From a virus: a DNA stretch of 64,000 bases. Shown here one piece after another: positions 21,550 to 30,023 of this stretch. The position numbers and the translations under genes are program-made. Numbering within the stretch: position 1 is the stretch's first letter; every line of letters starts with the position of its first letter. The notes beneath the pieces were generated by a model, which ran no database searches, had not been told where the DNA came from, and saw only the letters and a program-made list of their open reading frames with translations. The stretch lies in IMG/VR virus record IMGVR_UViG_3300021963_000054, positions 1 to 64,000 of that record; one strand, 5' to 3'.

Positions 21550-22320
21550 TTAAAATATTCTTCTCACAGCTTCAGCCGTTCCTCTAATTTGTGATTGTAG
21601 AATTTGTGAAACTGGTACTCCAGCAACGGAAGAACCAAGAAGTGCGGCTGCGGCTGCACCAAGGTCATAGTCGCCTTCATAAATTGTTTTGAATTTCTGA
21701 TAAGCAAAATTGACTGTCAATCTGTGGAAGCCATCATCTGACCAAGCTAATGGTTGCGCTGAGATTCCAATAGGAAAGGCATCAAATAATTCTACAGCAT
21801 AAATCTGTTTAATAAAATCATCATACTGAACAATTTTAATGTTTGTCATGTAGTATGTTTCTTTGCCCTTGGGAAATCTAGCATTGTTTGTATCGTTAGG
21901 CACGATTGCTTCTAGCCAACGGTCAAATAGCTTTCTCTCATAGAATTCGTTTGTGCAAATCCAAGTCAATTGTATTCCATCATCATATTGTGCTTTGTAT
22001 GGAACTTTGAAACTTGGACCATAAATTTCAACATCACTAGTTTGTAGAGTTTTTCCGGGTAATGAAGCACTCTCACATTGAAGTGCTAGATATCTTGATA
22101 TTGATGAATTGTATGATACTGCTTGTTCACCGCCAAGTACTCTTGCGGTAACATCTGAGAAAACTGAATTTGGAAAATTAAGAATTTGCTCAAGCAAACC
22201 ATTCTCAACAAACTTGCTAATATATTGTGGTATCGGTAATATAACTTGGAAACGACTTGGACGAGCTAAGCCTTCCTTAGCTTTTATGTTTGCTAAAAAT
22301 AATTGGGGTAAAAATGACAT
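21550..22320 (-). CDS. 54: Baseplate tail-tube initiator gp54 (tube-like fold)
   Basis: 256 codons. RPSRFQVILPIPQYI, LQCESASLPGKTLQT, YGPSFKVPYKAQYDDGIQLT and FYERKLFDRWLEAIV are hallmarks of the gp19/gp54 tail-tube family of T4-like phages. The Ala-rich C-terminal extension (GAAAAALLGSSVAGV) is not typical of the main tube protein, so I favour gp54, which starts tube polymerisation on the baseplate. It overlaps the upstream gene by one base (TAATG). Confidence 0.75.
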   Translation of the reverse strand: MSFLPQLFLANIKAKEGLARPSRFQVILPIPQYISKFVENGLLEQILNFPNSVFSDVTARVLGGEQAVSYNSSISRYLALQCESASLPGKTLQTSDVEIYGPSFKVPYKAQYDDGIQLTWICTNEFYERKLFDRWLEAIVPNDTNNARFPKGKETYYMTNIKIVQYDDFIKQIYAVELFDAFPIGISAQPLAWSDDGFHRLTVNFAYQKFKTIYEGDYDLGAAAAALLGSSVAGVPVSQILQSQIRGTAEAVRRIF

Positions 22321-22898
22321 TAGAATTTTTTCCTAGAATCGGCCCAGACTTTGTGTTTTGTTGCCTTTTCAAATTGTTCAACCGGTAATAGTGCCGCAAT
22401 GTCCCATTCATCAGCTGGAATTTCAACAAATCTAGATTGTACGTGAGAACCTAGATATCGCTTAATGCAAGGTGTTGCCTCATACGCTTTTGAGAATGCC
22501 GCCAGCATTTGATAATTCAATCTTAGCTTGGTTTGTGCATCAAAGCGATTATCGGTGGCATGTTCGCTCAATTTATCCAAAAGAATGATACGTTGCTTTG
22601 GGTGAATGTAATGTAAATTCAGCCCTAGAAAACCGTCTGGGTATAGTTGTATTGGTAGAACCAATGGAAACTTGTCGTAATATGGCAACTTATCCTTCGT
22701 TTTCGGATCATAATAAAAATAGTACATATGACCGATAAAATGTGAGGTTGTCTGTCTCTCACGGTCCTGCATTAATTTTTGAGGCGTTGGCTTTAACTCG
22801 CCAACTTTTGAACGCAACCAATCACGGGCTTGTCTGCTACGAGCCGTATAACCAGTCTTTTGCAACTGCTGATTGATTCTGTCCATTAAGTAAGCCAT
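22320..22898 (-). CDS. Conserved T4-like protein next to gp4
   Basis: 192 codons. MAYLMDRINQQLQKTGYTAR with HMYYFYYDPKTKDKLPYYDK and FLGLNLHYIHPKQRIILLDK is strongly conserved among T4-like aquatic phages, where I recall it beside the gp4 gene and sometimes labelled a DNA end protector. I cannot confirm that role. Many aromatic and basic residues suggest DNA or protein binding in the virion. A late-promoter-like AATAAATA lies six bases upstream of its ATG. Confidence 0.7.
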   Translation of the reverse strand: MAYLMDRINQQLQKTGYTARSRQARDWLRSKVGELKPTPQKLMQDRERQTTSHFIGHMYYFYYDPKTKDKLPYYDKFPLVLPIQLYPDGFLGLNLHYIHPKQRIILLDKLSEHATDNRFDAQTKLRLNYQMLAAFSKAYEATPCIKRYLGSHVQSRFVEIPADEWDIAALLPVEQFEKATKHKVWADSRKKF

Positions 22899-22903
22899 GA
22901 ATG

Positions 22904-22911
22904 TATTTATT
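22904..22911 (-). promoter_or_regulatory. Late-promoter-like element
   Basis: AATAAATA on the minus strand, one base off the T4 late consensus TATAAATA, just upstream of the gene starting at 22898. Confidence 0.5.
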
Positions 22912-22916
22912 ACAGA

Positions 22917-23363
22917 TTAAATGCCTAAATCTTTTTCCGTAACTATTTTGAATTGCCAGCCATGTGCGTGACAGAATTCATCGGCTGCTTTCCATTTCAT
23001 CTGATTAACAACGTATGTAATGGATTCTTTTATAAACTGCTTTGTCTTACGCTTTTGTGTTGGTTTTTTGGTCTGTGCTTCTGGTTTCACCTCAACTACA
23101 TAAGTCATAATGGTATCATCTTTTTTTTTGACTTTGATGATGAAATCTGGAAAGTAACGATGCATTCGTTTGTCAACTGGACTGTAGTATGGAATAGCCA
23201 ATTCTTCCGATGACCACCAAATGATGTTCGGATTATCGTCAAACCACTTCATACAACGCAATTCCCAGGATGACCTATAGATTATGTTATCTGGATTGCC
23301 GTTATATTTTTGGGGGTTTTGTGGGGTAAACTTACCTTTGTAAGAATTAGTTCCATAAGACAT
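22917..23363 (-). CDS. 4: Head completion nuclease gp4
   Basis: 148 codons. GKFTPQNPQKYNGNPDNIIY, RSSWELRCMKWFDDNPNI, YFPDFIIK and VVEVKPEAQTKKP align with T4 gp4 (gp50/4), a PD-(D/E)XK-like nuclease that completes DNA-filled heads before tail joining; D in FPDF and E-X-K in VEVK are the expected catalytic residues. Length equals T4 gp4. It is divergent from gp48, with the late promoter element overlapping its start codon. Confidence 0.9.
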   Translation of the reverse strand: MSYGTNSYKGKFTPQNPQKYNGNPDNIIYRSSWELRCMKWFDDNPNIIWWSSEELAIPYYSPVDKRMHRYFPDFIIKVKKKDDTIMTYVVEVKPEAQTKKPTQKRKTKQFIKESITYVVNQMKWKAADEFCHAHGWQFKIVTEKDLGI

Positions 23364-23370
23364 ATAAATA
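23363..23370 (+). promoter_or_regulatory. T4-type late promoter
   Basis: Perfect TATAAATA (23363-23370), 23 bases before the gp48 start and overlapping the divergent gp4 start codon. It should launch the rightward baseplate operon, with gp33 and the phage late sigma. Confidence 0.75.
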
Positions 23371-23393
23371 TGTAGTAAAACTTCAGGATCAAC

Positions 23394-24698
23394 ATGGCAC
23401 TTTTCACATTATCCGACATAACTTATAAAGAGCAAGAAGCCAGAAAAATTGGACCTTTGCCAAATGATAAATTTGGTACAAATTTACTGAGATATCCAAT
23501 TGATATTGGATCAGTAGACAAAGGACACTATATGGTTATTCATATTCAAGTCCAAGACAAAACAGAATATTCTTATGAATTTGCGCCAGATACTAGGTCA
23601 CAAATACAAAAAAATAGACAAGGCCTTTTTGGACAAACCAATTCAACTAATCTTGGTGGAACTTTGAATTCCGTTGTAGGTGCGGCACAAAAACTAGGAC
23701 AAAGTGGATCTGAATTTTTAAGAGATAAAATTTCTGGTGATTTTGCTGATAAAGCAATTTCTGCAGGTAAAAGTGTAAATAATTTTCTTGGAGATACACT
23801 AAATGCCGTGAGTGTGAAATCTTCTGATGTTGGTGGTGTTGTTACAGGAGCCGCTCAAGGTGCTGGTGAAGCATTTGGTTCCCTAAATAATGTTAATTTT
23901 TTGAGAAGAACAAAAAGAACTACCGATAGTATCGCATTGTATATGCCGAATACTTTAAATTTTACTCACACTCAAGGATATTCTGATTTAGATTTGGGTT
24001 CAGAAACGGCAGCTTTGTTAGGAGCTGTTGGAAAAGTCGGTTTAGAAGGTGGAGTAAATCCAAATCAGAGAGGTAGAAACTTATCTCCTTTTTTACTACA
24101 GAAAATTGCATCAGGACTTTTGTCCAATAAATTAATAGATTCGCCAAAAGCAGCCACAGCCGCATTTATTGGTGCAACAGGACTTACACAAAATCCACAA
24201 TTAGAATTAATTTACACAACTCCAAGTTTTAGAGATTTTAGATTCTCTTTTATGTTTTATCCTAGAAGTGAGCAAGAAGCACTTGAAGTACAAAAATTAA
24301 TTAAACGATTAAAATTTCATCAAGCACCAGAAGTTAAATCTGGATCGGCTGGTTATTTTTTGGTTCCGCCATCTGAATTTGACATTGAATTTTATTATAA
24401 CGGTCAAATCAATCCAAATATACCAACAATTTCAACTTGTGTCTTAACGTCAATAGACATGGATTATGCACCAAATGGTTTTCATACTTTTGAAACTCCT
24501 GGCGATAATTCTCCACAACTTGGTGCCACTGGTATGCCAACTGCAATTAGAATGGATTTGACATTTAAAGAAACTGAAATTATGACAAAATTTAATTTTC
24601 AAGACTTTAGTCCTGGAGATAGAACATACGGTGGCGCAACTCAAGCCGAAAATGATGCCCTCCTAAAAGCCCTTTATCAACCTAATAATCCAAACTAA
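23394..24698 (+). CDS. 48: Baseplate tail-tube cap gp48
   Basis: 434 codons. The N-terminal YPIDIGSVDKGHYMVIHI and the C-terminal half (PQLELIYTTPSFRDFRFSFM, FYPRSEQEALEVQKLIKRLK, FDIEFYYNG, TCVLTSIDMDYAPNG) match gp48, the platform connecting hub to tail tube. The middle (~85-190) is Gly/Ser-rich and variable. First gene of the late operon. Confidence 0.88.
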   Translation: MALFTLSDITYKEQEARKIGPLPNDKFGTNLLRYPIDIGSVDKGHYMVIHIQVQDKTEYSYEFAPDTRSQIQKNRQGLFGQTNSTNLGGTLNSVVGAAQKLGQSGSEFLRDKISGDFADKAISAGKSVNNFLGDTLNAVSVKSSDVGGVVTGAAQGAGEAFGSLNNVNFLRRTKRTTDSIALYMPNTLNFTHTQGYSDLDLGSETAALLGAVGKVGLEGGVNPNQRGRNLSPFLLQKIASGLLSNKLIDSPKAATAAFIGATGLTQNPQLELIYTTPSFRDFRFSFMFYPRSEQEALEVQKLIKRLKFHQAPEVKSGSAGYFLVPPSEFDIEFYYNGQINPNIPTISTCVLTSIDMDYAPNGFHTFETPGDNSPQLGATGMPTAIRMDLTFKETEIMTKFNFQDFSPGDRTYGGATQAENDALLKALYQPNNPN

Positions 24699-24705
24699 TG
24701 TTATA

Positions 24706-25425
24706 ATGGCAAAATACTTTAGATACTTTCCCAAGACCATCTATAATTTGGATGGCTCAAATTCTCTTGATACAGTTACAAATCTAACTGCAAGTTTTTC
24801 GTTTGATAAAAGTCTTGCCGAAAATTCGGTTGCATACTATCAGTACACCGTGCCCGACGGCGAAACTCCAGAAATAGTTGCAAATAAATTTTATGGAGCA
24901 TCGGAGAAACATTGGATCATTTTGAAGATGAATAACATCTTTGATGTTAAAACTGATTGGCCTCTTGAACAAAGAGTTTTGAATGAAGTAATTCGCTCAA
25001 AATATGCTAATAATTGGATAACAGAAACGATTGAAATGACGGATGAAGAAGGCAATCTTTTTGTTGCCGAAAACGGCGAATCATTAATCTATGAAACGGG
25101 TAAAGAAAGAGATGGTTTGGAATGGGCCATAATTAACAATCATTCGTTTTATAAAATTGAGACAAGATTATTTCCAGTCACTGGAGAAAAAACAATAGAC
25201 AAGTTACAAATAACTGAAGAAGACTATAACAATCTTGTGGAAGAAAATGCAAGCTATACACTATCAGATGGAAATACACTAACGGTATCAACCACAAAAA
25301 CAAGAATGTCTTTCTATGATTATGAAGTTGAAGGAAATGATGCTAAAAGAATTATAAAAATCTTAAAGAACGAGTTTGTTTCCACAGTGGATCAAGAATT
25401 TATTGAGGTAATTAGTAATGTCTGA
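24706..25425 (+). CDS. 53: Baseplate wedge gp53
   Basis: 239 codons. FRYFPKTIYNLDGSNSLDTV, then YYQYTVPDGETPEIVANKFY and GASEKHWIILKMNNI, is the gp53 signature, a LysM-like segment used inside the wedge. gp53 joins wedges to the hub. It overlaps gp27 by eight bases. Confidence 0.9.
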   Translation: MAKYFRYFPKTIYNLDGSNSLDTVTNLTASFSFDKSLAENSVAYYQYTVPDGETPEIVANKFYGASEKHWIILKMNNIFDVKTDWPLEQRVLNEVIRSKYANNWITETIEMTDEEGNLFVAENGESLIYETGKERDGLEWAIINNHSFYKIETRLFPVTGEKTIDKLQITEEDYNNLVEENASYTLSDGNTLTVSTTKTRMSFYDYEVEGNDAKRIIKILKNEFVSTVDQEFIEVISNV

Positions 25426-26764
25426 TAATCGTGTTTTACAGACAACACAATATACAATAAAGCCAAACGGTTTATCATTAGCAACTAAATTAGGTGTTAT
25501 TGACTTGACTGGTATGTTTGAAGAATTGAATATTTTTGACAGTATCTTTAATCCGTGCATGACTGGAACTATTCTTATACGAGATGCGAAAGGATTGTCA
25601 AATAAACTATCGTTTGATGGCTCAGAAATTCTTTTGATTGATATGGGAAAAACAGAAAACGAAGCAACAATTAAAAAATCGTTTAGAGTTTATAAGCAAA
25701 GTTCCCGTAAAACTGTAAATATAAGTACCGAACTTTATGTTCTACATTTCGTTTCAGATGAATTTATTCTATCACAGCAAATCAAAATATCAAAATCATA
25801 TCGGGACACTTATACCAATGTCGCTCTTGATATTCTAAAAAATTATTTGTTGGTAAATTCTGATGGATTATTCTTAATGGAATCATCAAAGGGAATAAGA
25901 ACGGTTGTTTTACCAAATAAAACTCCATTTGAATGTTTAGATTGGTGTTCAAAGAAAGCGGTTAATGATGATTTGTCACCAACATTCTTATTCTTTGAGA
26001 ATAAGTTTGGATATAATTTTTTGACAATATCAAGTATGTTGCAACAAAAAGCAATCCATGACATTAACTATCAGCCAAAAAATTTAGCATTGAAAGATTT
26101 GGAAGAAAATGAAATGATGGGTGCTAGATATCTTGAAGTTGTTTCTCAATTTGATTTGAATAAAAACATCAAGCATGGGGTTTATGCTGGTACATTCATT
26201 GGCTTTGATATTACCACACGAAATGTTGTTAAGAAAATAGTGGATTTTGATAGTGTGTATTCAACTGGCAATCATGCAAACAAAACACCAAACATAGGCG
26301 TTATTACAAATAAAGCTGGTATCAAAAATACCGAGATGTTTAACTCCAGAAGAGTTTTGTTTTCGTCTGGAATTTTCAATTCTGCAAGCAATTACATTAA
26401 AGAAAATGATCCATCATCCATTGATTCTGATGATGATACATACAACTATGTGATACAGAGAGAATCAGCTATCCGAAATTTGATGAATCAAAGATTGAAA
26501 GTTGTTATGCCAGGAAACTTTGATTTGATTTCTGGTACGAATGTGAACATAACAGTTCCAACAATCAGCGAACAATCTTCGGAAGATTCTCAAGATAACA
26601 CAGACAAAACAAAGAGTGGTAAATATTTGATTGTAGCTACCAGACAGATGATTACTTACGATAAGCATGAGACTATTATGGAAGTAGCAACAGATTCCAC
26701 AAACAAAGATACAGTTTATCAAAGCACACAGATACAAAACGATTTAGCGGACTTCTATGGATAA
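25418..26764 (+). CDS. 27: Baseplate hub gp27
   Basis: 448 codons. N-terminal LATKLGVIDLTGMFEELNIF with FDSIFNPCMTGTILIRDA, and VLPNKTPFECLDWCSKKAVN in the middle, fit gp27, the trimeric hub ring that holds gp5. Length is slightly above T4 gp27 (391). The C-terminus carries an acidic Ser/Asp linker (SSEDSQDNTDKTKSG) before a final strand pair. It overlaps the gp5 gene by eight bases. Confidence 0.85.
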   Translation: MSDNRVLQTTQYTIKPNGLSLATKLGVIDLTGMFEELNIFDSIFNPCMTGTILIRDAKGLSNKLSFDGSEILLIDMGKTENEATIKKSFRVYKQSSRKTVNISTELYVLHFVSDEFILSQQIKISKSYRDTYTNVALDILKNYLLVNSDGLFLMESSKGIRTVVLPNKTPFECLDWCSKKAVNDDLSPTFLFFENKFGYNFLTISSMLQQKAIHDINYQPKNLALKDLEENEMMGARYLEVVSQFDLNKNIKHGVYAGTFIGFDITTRNVVKKIVDFDSVYSTGNHANKTPNIGVITNKAGIKNTEMFNSRRVLFSSGIFNSASNYIKENDPSSIDSDDDTYNYVIQRESAIRNLMNQRLKVVMPGNFDLISGTNVNITVPTISEQSSEDSQDNTDKTKSGKYLIVATRQMITYDKHETIMEVATDSTNKDTVYQSTQIQNDLADFYG

Positions 26765-27878
26765 TAATTTTGCTGGCATGAATGGTTTTATTTGGTGGGT
26801 TGGTGTAGTTGAAAATCGCTACGATCCACTAAAGCTAGGACGTTTGCGTGTCAGAATTGTTGGCTGGCACAATGAAGATAAGAATGAATTAAAATCAGAA
26901 CACTTACCTTGGGCTGATGCGCTTACACCATTAACTCATACAAATGCATCACTTGATGTAAAAGAAGGCGATTGGGTTACTGGATTTTTTACTGATGGAA
27001 CTAATGCACAGAAGCCGGTTGTCTTCGGTCAATTGAATGGAATAAAATCCTCAGAATTTAATACGAATCAAGGATTTTCGCCACAGCTTACTGATGCACA
27101 AAAAGCAATACAGCCAAAAGCGGCTGATGCTATTGTGACGGAAAAACTGGATGAACCTACCACACCAAGAACAGCAAGAGGTGTAGTAGCTGGAACTCCA
27201 GTTGGCGTAGCAAATGAAAAACGAGCGCACGTTTGTGACATTAGAGAAGAAATGAAAATGGCAGCCGCTCTAGCAAGACTTAAATTTTCTCAATTGGTAC
27301 AAGCAATAAGAACAGCAGTAAGAGCAATTCTGGATGCGTTAGGAAATTCGCCAGATGGAATAGTGGCTAGATTTATTGAGATTGCAAAAGCCTTATTAAG
27401 AGATTTGAAATTCATACAATCTATCATAGAAGAAATTCGTGACTGGACGAGAGTGATTGTAGATTTTGCAAGAAAAGTTCGTGCTATGATTGATTGGATA
27501 TTAACGTTACCAAAAAAGTTATTAGCATTTCTGAAAGATTGTCTTGCTGAATTATACGCATCTTTGAAAACTGGAATAGCAGATTTATTTTCTCTTTCCG
27601 GCGGTGTCGGTGATAATACAGAATCTGGAATAACAGAAGCAATGGGAGTATTTGGAGAAATTGTAGATACAGCAAAATCAACAGTTCAAGCTGGTATTGA
27701 AGTTGTAGCCGCACCAGTTGCTATTGTGACCGCGTTTACTTCTCCAACTTCTGCGGCCGATATTACTAAAGCTGGAGATTTAGTTACCGGATATCTATCG
27801 GAGACCGCATTAAGTAACGCTTCTTCAAATACAATAAATGATATACAAAATAGTAGTTCTAATTTACAAATGGCTTAA
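26757..27878 (+). CDS. 5: Hub protein gp5 N-terminal part, no lysozyme domain
   Basis: 373 codons. GFIWWVGVVENRYDPLKLGR, RLRVRIVGWH and GDWVTGFFTDGTNAQKPVVF form the OB-fold that T4 gp5 uses to bind gp27. Where T4 has lysozyme and beta-helix domains, this protein instead has a long amphipathic helical region (~165-285; AIRTAVRAILDAL, IEEIRDWTRVIVDFARKVRA) and a Ser/Thr/Ala-rich tail. The needle is supplied by the next gene, three bases downstream. Cell-wall lysis is therefore not encoded in this protein. Confidence 0.83.
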   Translation: MDNNFAGMNGFIWWVGVVENRYDPLKLGRLRVRIVGWHNEDKNELKSEHLPWADALTPLTHTNASLDVKEGDWVTGFFTDGTNAQKPVVFGQLNGIKSSEFNTNQGFSPQLTDAQKAIQPKAADAIVTEKLDEPTTPRTARGVVAGTPVGVANEKRAHVCDIREEMKMAAALARLKFSQLVQAIRTAVRAILDALGNSPDGIVARFIEIAKALLRDLKFIQSIIEEIRDWTRVIVDFARKVRAMIDWILTLPKKLLAFLKDCLAELYASLKTGIADLFSLSGGVGDNTESGITEAMGVFGEIVDTAKSTVQAGIEVVAAPVAIVTAFTSPTSAADITKAGDLVTGYLSETALSNASSNTINDIQNSSSNLQMA

Positions 27879-27881
27879 ATT

Positions 27882-28766
27882 ATGACAGATACATTAGCAA
27901 ATCCTGATGAATTAAACAAACCAGCCGAAGATGAATCTTGGACCGAAAGGGAGTCTGACGCTAGTGTTGAAAATCCACCAACTTATCCACATAACAAAGT
28001 TATGATGACCGAATCTGGTCATCTATTTGAAATGGATGATACACTTGGTCGTGAGAGAATTCGTCTACAACATGGTGGTGCAAAAAATAACGGCGTTGGT
28101 TCTTTCTTTGAAATGCATTCCAACGGCGACATGACCACAAAGATACAACGAGACAATTATGAAATTGTTCTTGGTAAAAATAGAGTATTGATTAAAGGCG
28201 TGTGTAATGTTACAATAGAGGGCGATTCTATCGTGCATGTTAAGGGTAATAAGTATGAGAGAATTGATGGTGATTTAGTTCAAGAAGTTCGTGGTAATGT
28301 TACACAAAATTTTAAAAAGAAAGCAAAGATTCTTTCCGACGGAGATATGTCTATAGGTTGTGGAGATCCAGCAACAGGAAAATTGTCTATATCAAATGGC
28401 GACCATACATACATACAAGGCGATTTAGTTGTTGCAGGATCAATTGAAGCAGACATGGTAACAGCAAAAACTAAAGTAAATGCGGGCAAACAAGTTAATG
28501 CTGGTCCTCTCGGTTTTGTTTCCGAGACGGGTGGACTTGCTGTGGGGTTTCCGGTAGCTATACCATATTGTATTACTGCTCCCGAGGGTTTTATATCTGC
28601 TGGAACAACAGTTTTTGCTGGCGTTTCTGTTGAAGCTCCTTTGGTCGCAGGCGTCATAGTTACCGATGTGCTTGGACCAATGCAAATGATGAGAGATATT
28701 TACAACTTCCACCAACACGCTGGTGTTCATGGAATTACTAGCGAACCGCTAGAACCTATGCTTTGA
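27882..28766 (+). CDS. Separate tail spike (gp5 beta-helix-like)
   Basis: 294 codons. PHNKVMMTESGHLFEMDDTL and GRERIRLQHGGAKN with SFFEMHSNGDMTTKIQRD match the VgrG/gp5 spike entry. It is followed by repetitive short strands (VLIKGVCNVTIEGDSIVHVK, YERIDGDLVQEVRGNVTQNF, DGDMSIGCGD) of a triple-stranded beta-helix, then Ala/Val/Gly repeats and a His-containing tip (YNFHQHAGVHG). It should trimerise as the membrane-piercing needle. In T4 these sequences are the gp5 C-terminal part; here they are an independent gene. Confidence 0.8.
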   Translation: MTDTLANPDELNKPAEDESWTERESDASVENPPTYPHNKVMMTESGHLFEMDDTLGRERIRLQHGGAKNNGVGSFFEMHSNGDMTTKIQRDNYEIVLGKNRVLIKGVCNVTIEGDSIVHVKGNKYERIDGDLVQEVRGNVTQNFKKKAKILSDGDMSIGCGDPATGKLSISNGDHTYIQGDLVVAGSIEADMVTAKTKVNAGKQVNAGPLGFVSETGGLAVGFPVAIPYCITAPEGFISAGTTVFAGVSVEAPLVAGVIVTDVLGPMQMMRDIYNFHQHAGVHGITSEPLEPML

Positions 28767-28778
28767 TATGGAGATAAA

Positions 28779-29597
28779 ATGAGTAGCATTTTTGGTAAGT
28801 TAGGTTATAATTTTGATAGCACCAAATTTGGTGATTCTTTGGCTTTGCCCGATAAAGTTAAAAATTATTTGAATACTGCGCCTGTTAAGTTAGAAACTTG
28901 GCAACTAAATGATATCGCTAATGGAAATATTCAACTGACGGATTACTATAAAAATCCTGTTTTGAATATTTGTAATCAAATAATGGCGAATGTGAATACA
29001 ATAATTGCCGTGGTAGATACGATAACGACATACGATTCTCCGACGGCACAAGCTGTAATGACTACATTATCATCTAATGTTAACAGTACAATTATTGAAT
29101 TTCAAAAATTCATATCGCATACATCTAATGTATCCGGAGTTACCAATTCTAGAAAAACAGCAGGAACTGATATTGATTATCCAGACTATAATAAAGCAGT
29201 AAACTTGGGACAGCAATTGTTGTTATTGACAAATCAATCAGATTCTGTACAAAATTCTACGCCATTGTTGGGCAGTATGACCAGTTTGTTTGTTGGTAAT
29301 GATTTAGCCGCAAACTTAATAGTTTTTCTTTCCGATTTAAGCACATTGAATGCCAGTATTCGCCCAGTAACAACATCAAACATAACATTAAGTCAAGCAA
29401 CCGCAATATTATCCCACATTAACACAGCAAACAATTTGGTGACAACCAGAAAAGACCATGATTTTAATTTCTATAGAAATGGCCAAATTGTAATGACCGA
29501 TTACAATAAAGTTAGTCGTTTGACTAAACTTGGAAATACGCAGACTTATTTGGTGAATAATTTGATAGGCACAGACAAGTATAAAGATAACATCTAA
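28779..29597 (+). CDS. Virion structural protein between spike and gp25
   Basis: 272 codons with GGAGATAAA before the ATG. The product is rich in Asn/Thr/Ser/Leu, with helical stretches (PVLNICNQIMANVNTIIAVV; SQATAILSHINTANNLVTTR). In T4-like aquatic phages a similar gene stands between the gp5/spike genes and gp25. Location implies a hub or baseplate part; no biochemical role known to me. Confidence 0.65.
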   Translation: MSSIFGKLGYNFDSTKFGDSLALPDKVKNYLNTAPVKLETWQLNDIANGNIQLTDYYKNPVLNICNQIMANVNTIIAVVDTITTYDSPTAQAVMTTLSSNVNSTIIEFQKFISHTSNVSGVTNSRKTAGTDIDYPDYNKAVNLGQQLLLLTNQSDSVQNSTPLLGSMTSLFVGNDLAANLIVFLSDLSTLNASIRPVTTSNITLSQATAILSHINTANNLVTTRKDHDFNFYRNGQIVMTDYNKVSRLTKLGNTQTYLVNNLIGTDKYKDNI

Positions 29598-29605
29598 GTA
29601 ACTAA

Positions 29606-29613
29606 GATAAATA
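29606..29613 (+). promoter_or_regulatory. Late-promoter-like element before gp25
   Basis: GATAAATA followed by GAACATG, four bases before the gp25 start. It is nearly the same as the element before gp8 (34881). Confidence 0.45.
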
Positions 29614-29617
29614 GAAC

Positions 29618-30022
29618 ATGGCCACAGTAGTAACAGCAACAACTAGAAAATATAAAGACCTGGACTTGGCTTTTATGGCTCATCCTATAAAAAAGGATGT
29701 AAATAAGCACGTGGACGAGATGGCGGTAATCAATTCAGTTAAGAATTTGATTTCAACTTCTCGGTATGAAAGACCTTTCCAGCCTCAATTGGGATCCGGT
29801 GTTCGTAACTTGCTATTTGAAAACATGGATTCCATAACATCTTCCGCATTGAAGCGTGAGATTGTGCAGACTTTAGAAAACTATGAGCCAAGAGTTATCG
29901 TGAAAAGTGTAGCAGTATCGCCAGATTATGAAAACAATTCTTACAGTATTGGTATGACATTTTTGATAGTCAATAGAACAGACCCAATAACAATAAACTT
30001 CTTCTTACAACGAGACAGATAA
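29618..30022 (+). CDS. 25: Baseplate wedge gp25
   Basis: 134 codons. YKDLDLAFMAHPIKKDVNKH, AVINSVKNLISTSRYERPFQ, PQLGSGVRNLLFEN and YEPRVIVKSVAVSP are the gp25/GpW-like signature (lysozyme-like fold without enzymatic activity). gp25 with gp6 and gp53 forms the conserved wedge core that sheds the sheath. Length equals T4 gp25 (132). Confidence 0.94.
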   Translation: MATVVTATTRKYKDLDLAFMAHPIKKDVNKHVDEMAVINSVKNLISTSRYERPFQPQLGSGVRNLLFENMDSITSSALKREIVQTLENYEPRVIVKSVAVSPDYENNSYSIGMTFLIVNRTDPITINFFLQRDR

Positions 30023-30023
30023 G

